Shown: piece by piece, positions 27,607-34,785 of the stretch
Numbering within the stretch: position 1 is the stretch's first letter
Layout: every line of letters begins with the position of its first letter
Assembly (NCBI GenBank): GCA_045635885.1
Contig: JAZTWO010000010.1
Coordinates: 1-36,711 of the forward strand
From: RGIG4608 sp045635885
Lineage (GTDB): Bacteria > Bacillota > Clostridia > Oscillospirales > CAG-272
DNA length: 36,711 nt
Direction of reading: 5' to 3'
The notes under the pieces: model-generated
What the model was told of the DNA's origin: nothing
The model's database searches: none
The model's input: the letters and a program-made list of their open reading frames with translations, nothing else
Program-made: the position numbers and the translations under genes

Positions 27607-28917
27607 TTATTTATATTCGGGCAACCAATCCTTATGCGCCTCAAACAAATCGTCGCACAATGATTTGATGTCATCTAATGATAATTCGGACTGTGTATGA
27701 GGATCAAGATATGCCGCCATATACACAAGCTCTTTTCTTTTTTCGTGGGCTGCCAATATTGTCATATTTTGAACATTGATACAGCATCTGTTCATAGCTG
27801 CACACTGTTCAGGCAATTCACCAACGTATGTGGGATGTACGCCTGTACGGTCAACCACGCACTTCACTTCAACGCAACAGTCATTAGGAAGATTTGTGAT
27901 AAATCCCTTGTTTTGAACATTTCCGTGAATAATATAAGGAACATCATTCACCATCGCATTAATTATACCGGCTGCAAACTCCCTGCTCTTTTCATGTTCA
28001 ATATCCTCAGAAACAAGCTTTTCACGCATTTTGTGCCATTCCGCAATCTGATTAACACAGCGACGAGGATATTCATCAAGCGGAATTTCATATTTTTCAA
28101 TCAATTCAGGATAACGGCTCTTAATATACCATGGATTGTATTCTGCGTTGTGCTCACTGCTCTCGGTAATATAATATCCAAAGCGGTGCATCAAATCGTG
28201 ACGCACAAGGTCCCATTTCATTGTTTCATAATAATCCCCCGTCAAGCTTCTGCGCTTAATCTCGGGATAAAGGTCATTTCCGTCCATATCTGTAACCTTC
28301 AAAAGCCACGCCTGATGATTGATGCCCGCAATCTCCCAACGGGAATTATTTACATATTCATTCATCTTCAACGACTCAAGCAGTCCCTGTGTGCAACACT
28401 GAACCGAGTGACACAAGCCAACTGTATTAGGCCACAAATATTTCTGTAAATACCCTGTCAAAATAGCCATGGGGTTTGCATAGTTAATAAACAACGCATC
28501 AGGACAAACCTCTTTCATATCAGCACATATCTCTTCCAATACAGGAATTGTTCTCAATGCTCTGAATATACCGCCAATACCCAAAGTGTCTGCAATAGTT
28601 TGTCTTAAATTATATTTTTTAGGAATTTCAAAATCTGTCACAGTACAGGGCTCATATCCGCCAACCTGAATTGCATTAACAACAAACAATGCGTCATCAA
28701 GTGCTTCCCTTCTATTCAACGTTGCTTTGATCGTTGCCTTGCCATTATACTTTTTATTGATGTTTTCCAACATCATTCTTGAATCCTCTAATCTTTCAGG
28801 ATCAATATCATAGAGTGAAATTTCAAATTCACCCAACTCATCTGACAAAATGCAATCGCCCAAAACATTCTTGGCGAAAATTGTACTACCCGCACCAACA
28901 AAACAAATTTTAATCAT
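27607..28917 (-). CDS. GH4 NAD-dependent alpha-glycosidase (alpha-galactosidase/alpha-glucosidase type)
   Basis: A 436-residue family 4 glycosidase, cytoplasmic. It uses NAD+ and Mn2+ to oxidise C3 of the sugar transiently and cleave by elimination-addition. The N-terminal KICFVGAGSTIF is the Rossmann nucleotide loop. Cys169 in GLCHSVQ and His201 in GINHQAW are the metal ligands, and ANPMAILT is a conserved family stretch. The sequence is nearest in pattern to MelA-like alpha-galactosidases; alpha-glucosidase or alpha-glucuronidase specificity remains possible. AAAGGAG precedes the ATG. It is a single-gene unit with its own consensus promoter (28991-29018) and shares the terminator at 27528-27560, so it is controlled apart from the two large operons. 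Confidence 0.9.
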   Translation of the reverse strand: MIKICFVGAGSTIFAKNVLGDCILSDELGEFEISLYDIDPERLEDSRMMLENINKKYNGKATIKATLNRREALDDALFVVNAIQVGGYEPCTVTDFEIPKKYNLRQTIADTLGIGGIFRALRTIPVLEEICADMKEVCPDALFINYANPMAILTGYLQKYLWPNTVGLCHSVQCCTQGLLESLKMNEYVNNSRWEIAGINHQAWLLKVTDMDGNDLYPEIKRRSLTGDYYETMKWDLVRHDLMHRFGYYITESSEHNAEYNPWYIKSRYPELIEKYEIPLDEYPRRCVNQIAEWHKMREKLVSEDIEHEKSREFAAGIINAMVNDVPYIIHGNVQNKGFITNLPNDCCVEVKCVVDRTGVHPTYVGELPEQCAAMNRCCINVQNMTILAAHEKRKELVYMAAYLDPHTQSELSLDDIKSLCDDLFEAHKDWLPEYK

Positions 28918-28990
28918 TTTTGTAACTCCTTTATATATTATTCCTATACTCGTTTGGCAACGCCTTAGTAAAATACAGTAATTTATTTTT

Positions 28991-29018
28991 ATTATAGCAA
29001 CTTTTTTTTACTTGTCAA
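28991..29018 (-). promoter_or_regulatory. Consensus sigma-A promoter of the GH4 gene
   Basis: On the - strand TTGACA (29018-29013), a 16-base spacer and TATAAT (28996-28991). Both hexamers are perfect. It lies about 75 bases before the GH4 start codon. Confidence 0.9.
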
Positions 29019-29055
29019 GTTATTTTTTATTGCCTATTGTAGAATGTTTAACAAC

Positions 29056-29090
29056 AAAAAATTGCAGGTCACATTGGTGACCTGCAATTT
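29056..29090 (-). terminator. Terminator of the transglutaminase gene
   Basis: Twelve-base arms ATTGCAGGTCAC and GTGACCTGCAAT around ATTG (29061-29088) are followed on the - strand by a T-rich run. It lies 6 bases past the transglutaminase stop codon. Confidence 0.92.
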
Positions 29091-29093
29091 GTG

Positions 29094-30674
29094 TTATGCA
29101 AACACTTCAATTATTTTCATTATGCCTTTGAAAATTCCCAAGAACAACACGATTATCGCTTCAAAAATATTAGCAGGTTCCTCGTTATCAATTCTTTCCT
29201 TCATTTCGTCAAGGATTGTTGGAGTATTTTCTTCTTTAGCATCGTCATTTTTATCTTCATTGTTATTTTCGGGGGGATTTTCAGGTGTATTTTCCTGTTC
29301 GTTATCGTCGGGAGTTACTTCATTCTTCTTTTCTTCGCCACAATCTACGCACTTGTTATCCTCGCCATAATTGTGATCCAATGTCTTGCCGTATTCAATG
29401 TTACAAACACCGCAAATTGCTTTTTCTGTACAAGTAGCGGCACGGCCTGCATCGTCGTGAGAAGCAACGTCCTTCTTCACTCCGCAGAAGCATTCAATCC
29501 AGTGCTCAAAGCCATTGAAGTGCCAATTTTCTTCATCAAAATTGTGTCCAACGTGATAGTTGCCCCTGTTCAATTCAGGATAACCTTCACCGTATATTTC
29601 CTGCATAAAGTCCTCATATACATAAACGTATGTGGGAGCCATATAACCAAGGAAGTCAAGAGAAATTGAGTGGCTCTTGCCACCGTCTTCGGTTTTACCA
29701 CCCCAAAGGAAGTCAATTGTCTGAGAGGAATAAGTGCTTTCCAAAAGTGTAATATCAACCAAATAGTTGGCGCCATTTACACTAACAACGTTCCACATGT
29801 GAGGACCGTTGCCGGAGTCACCGCTTGCCAAATAGCATTCAACGTCATTTTCAAATTCAGTCAAATCGCAAAGATATTTAAATGCCTTTGCAAAGCCTTC
29901 GCAAACAACCTTTGTTGACTCATCGTTATCAAAAACCCAAATCAACTGCCAAGGATCACCGTACAATGTGTTCTCAGAACTATCTGCAACGGGAAAATTG
30001 TAATCTACCAAAGCCATAATTTCAGTGATATAGGAATTAAACTTTTCAACGTCGCTAAGTTCCTTATTCTTTTCAACAATTGCTTTTGCAGCATCAATAA
30101 CCTCGTTTGCACGGGCAATGTCTTCAGTAGAAGTTACAAATGTTTTTTCTTCACCGCTTTCAGAATAGTCTGCAGAAACGTAGAAGCTGAATTTTATACT
30201 TGTAATTTTAACGGAAGAGCTGCTGCACTCATAATCATAAGGATATGCAACGCCCTGTGTCTTATCGTGCCAATAAAGATCATAAGGAAGATCGTACAAA
30301 AGCTTGAGATAAACCTTTTCGAAATTTATCGCCTCGATAAACTTTGCTCTCAAAATCGCCTCTGCTTCGTTACTAAGGTAGTCACCAAGCTTGCAGCCAA
30401 GCTCGTCTGCAGTCCAAGTCAAAGTTGAAAGATTGGTTGTGTAAACGTATTCTGCATTAGATACGTCACCGCAAGCAACGGATTTGATAAAATCCTTCAA
30501 TTCACAATAAATTGAATATTCAAGGTCATTAAGTCCATGATTCCCTGCGGCATCAAGAGTGCCATTTTCAACATCCACGTCAATTGCGTCAATCCCCTTT
30601 GCAGAGGCAGGTGCGCAAAAAAATGATGCGATTAACACAAGGGACAAAATTGATAATAATAATTTCTTTGTCAT
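29094..30674 (-). CDS. Secreted membrane-anchored transglutaminase-like protein with Cys-rich module
   Basis: A 526-residue exported protein. The signal peptide ends near APASA. The transglutaminase core carries the Cys-His-Asp triad: Cys258 in VVCEGFAKAF, His292 in PHMWNVV and Asp307 in YLVDITL, so it should be a cysteine protease or acyltransferase fold acting outside the cell. A Cys-rich tail (ATCTEKAICGVCNIEYG, LDHNYG, CVDCG) repeats the pattern of the 1185-residue lipoprotein, then comes a Glu/Asn/Pro-rich stretch and a C-terminal hydrophobic helix that may anchor it in the membrane. The frame opens at a TTG (30692), but ATG 30674 has AAAGGA and starts the signal peptide. Substrate unknown. 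Confidence 0.88.
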   Translation of the reverse strand: MTKKLLLSILSLVLIASFFCAPASAKGIDAIDVDVENGTLDAAGNHGLNDLEYSIYCELKDFIKSVACGDVSNAEYVYTTNLSTLTWTADELGCKLGDYLSNEAEAILRAKFIEAINFEKVYLKLLYDLPYDLYWHDKTQGVAYPYDYECSSSSVKITSIKFSFYVSADYSESGEEKTFVTSTEDIARANEVIDAAKAIVEKNKELSDVEKFNSYITEIMALVDYNFPVADSSENTLYGDPWQLIWVFDNDESTKVVCEGFAKAFKYLCDLTEFENDVECYLASGDSGNGPHMWNVVSVNGANYLVDITLLESTYSSQTIDFLWGGKTEDGGKSHSISLDFLGYMAPTYVYVYEDFMQEIYGEGYPELNRGNYHVGHNFDEENWHFNGFEHWIECFCGVKKDVASHDDAGRAATCTEKAICGVCNIEYGKTLDHNYGEDNKCVDCGEEKKNEVTPDDNEQENTPENPPENNNEDKNDDAKEENTPTILDEMKERIDNEEPANIFEAIIVLFLGIFKGIMKIIEVFA

Positions 30675-30710
30675 GATATAAAATCCTTTCAAATAAATAT
30701 ATACATTTCT

Positions 30711-30739
30711 ATTGTAACACAGTCGTTACTATTTTTCAA
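30711..30739 (-). promoter_or_regulatory. Extended -10 promoter of the transglutaminase gene
   Basis: On the - strand TTGAAA (30739-30734), 17 bases, and TACAAT (30716-30711) with TGT just before it. The -35 overlaps the last codons of the acetyltransferase gene upstream. Confidence 0.8.
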
Positions 30740-31263
30740 GTACAATTTTTCATTTTTTGCCATTCTTCCCTTTTAATAGCATAAACAAGCAAAAATTCTT
30801 CGCCGTCATAATATTTCTTGATTTTCTTCATACCGATTGCCTTGGCGGTGGAATATGACGGCACGTTTTCAACGTTCATATACGAATATACGCAATCGTG
30901 ATCGGTGTTGTTGAAAAACCAATCTCGAACAGCGGCAGCCGCCTCTTTTCCATATCCCTGTCGCCAATACTTTTTGTTGATATGATAGCCGATTTCGTGC
31001 AAAATTTCACCGTCGATTTTCTGCAACGAAATTCCACAGTCGCCAATAAAAGCTCCGTTTTCTTTAAGCTCGAGAGCAAAAAGTCCAAATCCGTTTTGGG
31101 CGTAACTGTTAATACACCAATCAAGCCATCTGTTCACTCCGTTTTCGTCATAGGGCTTGGGGTAATATTTCATTGTTTCGCTATCGCATATAATTTCCTT
31201 AAGTGAGTTAAAATCCTCTTTAGTATATTCTCTAAAAATGAGTCTTTCTGTTTCGATTATCAT
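30736..31263 (-). CDS. GNAT N-acetyltransferase (RimJ/RimL-like)
   Basis: A 175-residue acetyltransferase of the GNAT superfamily, which moves an acetyl group from acetyl-CoA to an amine. It begins with the RimJ/RimL-type ETERLIFREYTKEDF and has the acetyl-CoA-binding motif A as RQGYGKEA, then the family's NVENVPSYSTAKAIGMKK segment, where an Asn/Ser pair lies near the C-terminal beta bulge. AAGGAAG precedes the ATG. It starts 12 bases after the radC stop and is probably cotranscribed with it. The acceptor (a ribosomal protein N-terminus, another protein or a small molecule) cannot be told. Confidence 0.9.
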   Translation of the reverse strand: MIIETERLIFREYTKEDFNSLKEIICDSETMKYYPKPYDENGVNRWLDWCINSYAQNGFGLFALELKENGAFIGDCGISLQKIDGEILHEIGYHINKKYWRQGYGKEAAAAVRDWFFNNTDHDCVYSYMNVENVPSYSTAKAIGMKKIKKYYDGEEFLLVYAIKREEWQKMKNCT

Positions 31264-31275
31264 ATTTTTCTTCCT

Positions 31276-31992
31276 TTATTCTTTAAAGGTAACAACCTTA
31301 ATTGTACCGTTGTTACGAAGCTCCTTAAGTATGGGTGTATATCCCTTTGAATCGACAATAATGTGCTCAACAAGTTTCACACCAATCACGTCAAGCTCCC
31401 TTTCAAGCATTGTTGTGAAATCAATGTCCGCTTGTGATGGATCAACACCACCATTTGGATGGTTGTGAATAATGGCAACTGTTGTGGCACGTCGAAGAAC
31501 GCAAAGCTCAATAACGCTCCTGATCGCAGGGCGGGATTCGTTTAAATTGCCAACTGCAATTAAGTTGTTGCCAACAACGTTAAATCCATCATCCATACAA
31601 ACACAATAAACAAGCTCCTTAACTGCACCAAAGGTTTGATTCTTTGCATATTCAACTATAGCCGTCATTGAATCAAGTCGTTTGGGCTCGCTTTTAACGG
31701 TTTCGGCATAATTTTTGGCAAACTCCATTATCAAACTGATAAGCACAGCACTGTTGTCACCAATTCCGGGAACAGTTTTCAATTCTTCAATCGATGCCTC
31801 TGCTATTCCGTTGATTGAGCCGAACTTTTCAATAAGAAGATGCGCAACTTCGTTTGTATTTTTGCGTGGTATGGAATAAAACAAAAGTAATTCCATAAGC
31901 TCGTGATTACTAAATCCTTGAGATTTAGTATGTAAATATCTTTGTTTAAATCTTTTTCTATGTTTGGAATGCAAATCAGTTGAAAGTGCCAC
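31276..31992 (-). CDS. radC: RadC/JAB-domain protein
   Basis: A 238-residue RadC family protein. The N-terminal half has a helix-hairpin-helix DNA-binding stretch (LKTVPGIGDNSA) and the C-terminal half a JAMM metalloprotease-like core with HNHPNGGVDPSQAD: His176, His178 and Asp189 are the expected zinc ligands. The biological role of RadC is unsettled; the original link to DNA repair was withdrawn. Translation starts at a GTG (31992-31990) with AGAGGT eight bases before it; no better Met is upstream. It has a consensus promoter and leads a two-gene unit with the acetyltransferase. Confidence 0.92.
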   Translation of the reverse strand: MALSTDLHSKHRKRFKQRYLHTKSQGFSNHELMELLLFYSIPRKNTNEVAHLLIEKFGSINGIAEASIEELKTVPGIGDNSAVLISLIMEFAKNYAETVKSEPKRLDSMTAIVEYAKNQTFGAVKELVYCVCMDDGFNVVGNNLIAVGNLNESRPAIRSVIELCVLRRATTVAIIHNHPNGGVDPSQADIDFTTMLERELDVIGVKLVEHIIVDSKGYTPILKELRNNGTIKVVTFKE

Positions 31993-32022
31993 AGTTTAAA
32001 CCTCTCTAAAATTGATAAAAAC

Positions 32023-32051
32023 ATTATACTAAAAAATTATAGCGGTGTCAA
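32023..32051 (-). promoter_or_regulatory. Consensus sigma-A promoter of radC
   Basis: On the - strand TTGACA (32051-32046), 17 bases and TATAAT (32028-32023), all perfect. Transcription would start about 20 bases before the radC ribosome site. Confidence 0.9.
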
Positions 32052-32107
32052 GAATAATCAAAAATTCGCAAAATATTGTATTTTTGAAATATTTTTTCAG
32101 TTTTGGG

Positions 32108-32136
32108 TTGATTTTTTTTGAAACTTGTGTTATAAT
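32108..32136 (+). promoter_or_regulatory. Extended -10 promoter of the response regulator
   Basis: TTGATT (32108-32113), 17 bases and TATAAT (32131-32136) preceded by TGT. It predicts a leader of about 135 bases rich in T runs before the start codon; no strong hairpin was seen in the leader. Confidence 0.7.
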
Positions 32137-32280
32137 TTTTTATGAACATAACAATTCGTTTAAAAATTGTTTCAAGTTTTTCAATATTTTCAACTATTTT
32201 GATTGATTTTTTTACTAAATTGTTAAAAATTTATCTTTTGATTTTTTCTTTAGGTTCAAATCCACCAAAGGAGAAGAATA

Positions 32281-32976
32281 ATGTTAGACACTAAAATTTT
32301 AGTAATCGACAATGATGTTTCGATGTGCGAAACACTAAAAAATTATTTTGAAAAAGAAGGATACGAGGTTAAGGCGGTTCACGACGGTTTTTTGGGCGTT
32401 GACAGCTTTAAATTGTACAACCCCGACATTGTCCTTCTTGACATCATTTTGCCCAAAAAGGACGGTTGGCAGGTTTGCCGTGAAATCAGAGAAGTTTCTA
32501 ATCAGCCAATCATTATGATAAGCACCAAAAACGATACCTTTGACAAGGTGCTTGCGCTTGAGCTTGGCGCAGATGACTATCTTGTTAAGCCATTTGATAT
32601 AAAAGAGCTTTCTGCACGCATTAAGGCAGTGCTTCGTCGCACTCGCTCACACGCTGCACCCAAAAATGATAACGAAATTATTCAATTTGAAAATATCGAA
32701 ATCAGTCTTCAAAAATATGAGCTTAAGCTTTGCGGAAAATTAGTTGACATTCCCCCAAAGGAATTGGAGCTTCTCTATTTCCTTGCAAACAACAAAAACC
32801 GTGTTTTCACACGAGATCAGTTGCTTGACAAAGTTTGGGGCTTTGACTATCTTGGTGACTCAAGAACAGTTGACGTTCACGTTAAGCGTCTTCGTGAAAA
32901 GCTTGAGGGTGCTAGCGACAAATGGGTTCTTAAAACCGTTTGGGGCGTTGGATATAAGTTTGAAATTCTTGAATAA
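32281..32976 (+). CDS. OmpR/PhoB-family response regulator, orphan
   Basis: A 231-residue DNA-binding response regulator. The receiver domain (about 1-120) has acidic residues Asp10 and Asp12 (the usual DD pair reads DND), phospho-acceptor Asp54 in LLDIILP and the KPF lysine loop near residue 103. The winged-helix domain (about 133-231) carries ELELLYFLANNKNRVFTRDQLLDKVWG and ends VWGVGYKFE, the standard OmpR/PhoB output. No histidine kinase gene is adjacent; radC is divergent on one side and a terminator follows. AGGAG precedes the ATG. Its pattern recalls WalR-type regulators, but without a linked kinase the signal and targets stay unknown. Confidence 0.93.
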   Translation: MLDTKILVIDNDVSMCETLKNYFEKEGYEVKAVHDGFLGVDSFKLYNPDIVLLDIILPKKDGWQVCREIREVSNQPIIMISTKNDTFDKVLALELGADDYLVKPFDIKELSARIKAVLRRTRSHAAPKNDNEIIQFENIEISLQKYELKLCGKLVDIPPKELELLYFLANNKNRVFTRDQLLDKVWGFDYLGDSRTVDVHVKRLREKLEGASDKWVLKTVWGVGYKFEILE

Positions 32977-32980
32977 CAAC

Positions 32981-33017
32981 AAAAAATACTGACCGATTTC
33001 TCGGTCAGTATTTTTTT
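32981..33017. terminator. Bidirectional terminator overlapping a stop codon
   Basis: Sixteen-base arms AAAAAATACTGACCGA and TCGGTCAGTATTTTTT around TTTC, then more T. It ends the response regulator unit on the + strand and overlaps the stop codon (33016-33018) of the coiled-coil gene on the - strand, which it can also end. Confidence 0.93.
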
Positions 33018-33876
33018 ATCCGTTCTTTTCTACCAATCTAACGAGTCTTTCCTTTATGCGATTTGCATCACCGAAATTTGCGGCAAACTCATCAAAGCTA
33101 TCATAGTGCTTTGTCTCAAATTCATATGTACGCATATCGTGCTTTATATATACGTATTTGTTAGTTCCATCTAAATGGAAATTGATATCCTCAATATCAA
33201 AAATACCGTCGGATCTTACGATATTCACAAACATTGTGTGTTCTCCCGGATTAAGATAATACATATACAAATTATCAGGCATAGCATTATGCTCTACACC
33301 GTCAATTACAGGAAAACATTTGTTATCACCAATTCCCACAAAGCTGCAGTAAATGATAAGGTTATTTTCACTGATTTTCTTTAGAACCTCAATATCTGCG
33401 TAATCGGACTTGAGCTTTTTAAGTTCTTTTTCTGCATCCTCAATAGCTTTTTCGGTTTTTGCAATACGGGGATCGCTATCATAAATTTTCTCAATTTTGT
33501 CTTGAATATCATCAATCTCTTTATCTATAACAGCAATCTTGCCATTGTATTCTTTATCGCACTTGGATTTACCGATGAATGTATAGGCACCAACTCCAAT
33601 AAGAGCAACAAACAACACTCCTCTTAACCAAAGAATTCCAATAGCATTCACAACGATTGCGCCAATCGCCAAAACAGCAATAATTACCCAAAGGAATGCA
33701 GGCACGTTGTTTTTAACAATATCCTTTTTTTCCGCTTCCTTTTCTTCTGACTTTTTAATAAGAGGAGCAACCTTTGATTCAAGGGCATCGTAATAGGAAT
33801 CAATATCCTTTTTCATTTTTGCTATTTTTCCTTCACATTCATTAATGGAAGCTTGAAGCACTTTTTCGTCTTTCAT
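33016..33876 (-). CDS. Coiled-coil membrane protein with PEGA-like C-terminal domain (paralogue 1)
   Basis: Unrecognised 286-residue protein. An N-terminal coiled coil (about 1-50, Lys/Glu-rich) leads to two adjacent membrane helices (about 59-80 and 81-101), a second coiled coil (about 108-172) and a C-terminal beta domain (about 175-286). That last part has the PEGA-like pattern VIDGVE...MP...YLNPGEHTMFV, then LDGTNKYVYIKH and DSFDEFAANF. The same pattern appears in the gene just upstream, so the two are paralogues sharing an ancestor. GGGAG precedes the ATG, and 11 bases separate the genes. It is likely a membrane protein with cytoplasmic coiled coils; function is unknown. Confidence 0.8.
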   Translation of the reverse strand: MKDEKVLQASINECEGKIAKMKKDIDSYYDALESKVAPLIKKSEEKEAEKKDIVKNNVPAFLWVIIAVLAIGAIVVNAIGILWLRGVLFVALIGVGAYTFIGKSKCDKEYNGKIAVIDKEIDDIQDKIEKIYDSDPRIAKTEKAIEDAEKELKKLKSDYADIEVLKKISENNLIIYCSFVGIGDNKCFPVIDGVEHNAMPDNLYMYYLNPGEHTMFVNIVRSDGIFDIEDINFHLDGTNKYVYIKHDMRTYEFETKHYDSFDEFAANFGDANRIKERLVRLVEKNG

Positions 33877-33887
33877 AAAATTCTCCC

Positions 33888-34607
33888 TTAAAAACTTAAA
33901 ATATATTTTTTAATAGCATCAACATTAAAGGCAAACACAGCATTATCTCTGACAAATTCTTCAAATGTGTTGGATGCGTTGTTGCTATATCCGTTTCCGT
34001 AATACTCAAACTTATAGAAAAGGTATTTGTTAGTTCCGTTAAGTCTAAACTGAACTGATTCAGTAATGCCATAATTTCTTGTAACAGTAACTGTGTGCGC
34101 ACCCTCTCCCACAGGATAAAATCCTACAGGTGAAGGCAACGTGCCCATTTCTTTACCGTCAATATTAATTTCAATCAAATCTTTTGGAGCGTGTCCTGTT
34201 GCAAAAATCATAACACAGTTTTCACCAAGCTTTTCGTGAAAATTGATTTCTGCTAACTGGGCTTCTAACTCCTTATATTCGGGATAGATAGCTGAAAATC
34301 TTTTCTTAAGTGCGCAAAATTCCTCGTTGTCGTCGCCAACATGTTTAATTTGATTTTTAACGTTGGCAATTTCCTTGTCAAGCGCATCCATTTTGGCGGC
34401 ATGCTCTTTCCCTGCCTTTGTAAAGCCGAACATGGGCTTTTTACTTGCAAGGGCATTTTTTTCTTCCTCTTTTGCGGCAAGCTCTTTTTCAAGCTTTGCA
34501 ATTTGTGGGGCGAAAGTTTTCTTTATGGCGCTTTGCTTTTCGCCATTTTCATTAACTTCCCTTTCCAATGCGGAAAAACGTGCTAAAATTTCAGTTTTAT
34601 TTGACAT
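33888..34607 (-). CDS. Coiled-coil protein with PEGA-like C-terminal domain (paralogue 2)
   Basis: Unrecognised 239-residue protein. The first 130 residues are charged helices with coiled-coil character; no membrane segment is seen, unlike its paralogue. The C-terminal domain (about 130-239) reads INIDGKEMGTLPS...YPVGEGAHTVTV, LNGTNKYLFYKF and NTFEEFVRDN, matching paralogue 1 in order and spacing. The frame extends to an ATG at 34625, but ATG 34607 has GGAG eight bases before it and the earlier ATG has none. A consensus promoter lies at 34640-34668, so both paralogues should be transcribed together. Function is unknown; PEGA-type domains occur in surface and kinase-associated proteins. Confidence 0.8.
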   Translation of the reverse strand: MSNKTEILARFSALEREVNENGEKQSAIKKTFAPQIAKLEKELAAKEEEKNALASKKPMFGFTKAGKEHAAKMDALDKEIANVKNQIKHVGDDNEEFCALKKRFSAIYPEYKELEAQLAEINFHEKLGENCVMIFATGHAPKDLIEINIDGKEMGTLPSPVGFYPVGEGAHTVTVTRNYGITESVQFRLNGTNKYLFYKFEYYGNGYSNNASNTFEEFVRDNAVFAFNVDAIKKYILSF

Positions 34608-34639
34608 CTTATTCACTCCAATCATTATTTTTTATGAAC

Positions 34640-34668
34640 ATTATATCACCGTCCGTCAACGTTGTCAA
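34640..34668 (-). promoter_or_regulatory. Consensus sigma-A promoter of the coiled-coil pair
   Basis: On the - strand TTGACA (34668-34663), 17 bases and TATAAT (34645-34640). It is back to back with the prfB promoter, the -35 elements about 50 bases apart. Confidence 0.9.
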
Positions 34669-34718
34669 GTTTTGTTGCGAATAAAATCGCCCAATTAAGA
34701 CTTTTTTTGAAATTTATC

Positions 34719-34747
34719 TTGCAAAAAAGGATAAAATATGGTAATAT
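34719..34747 (+). promoter_or_regulatory. Candidate promoter of prfB
   Basis: TTGCAA (34719-34724), 17 bases and TAATAT (34742-34747). A weaker alternative is TTGAAA at 34707-34712 with an AT-rich -10 around 34731. It lies about 40 bases before the prfB start codon. Confidence 0.5.
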
Positions 34748-34785
34748 ATAAAATGGATTAATTTGTGACGAAACGGAGTAATACA

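Noticed and set aside
29044..29669. Open frames on the + strand opposite the transglutaminase tail
   Set aside because: Low-complexity hydrophobic translation of the Glu/Asn-rich antisense; no ribosome site.
31801..32024. 73-residue frame overlapping the radC start
   Set aside because: It runs in another frame through radC, shows no domain, and radC has its own GTG and ribosome site.
32143..32280. Riboswitch or attenuator in the response regulator leader
   Set aside because: The leader is long, but I found no stable stem or terminator-antiterminator pair in it.
34765..34785. GTG extension of prfB
   Set aside because: The extension contains the ribosome site GGAG that serves ATG 34786.
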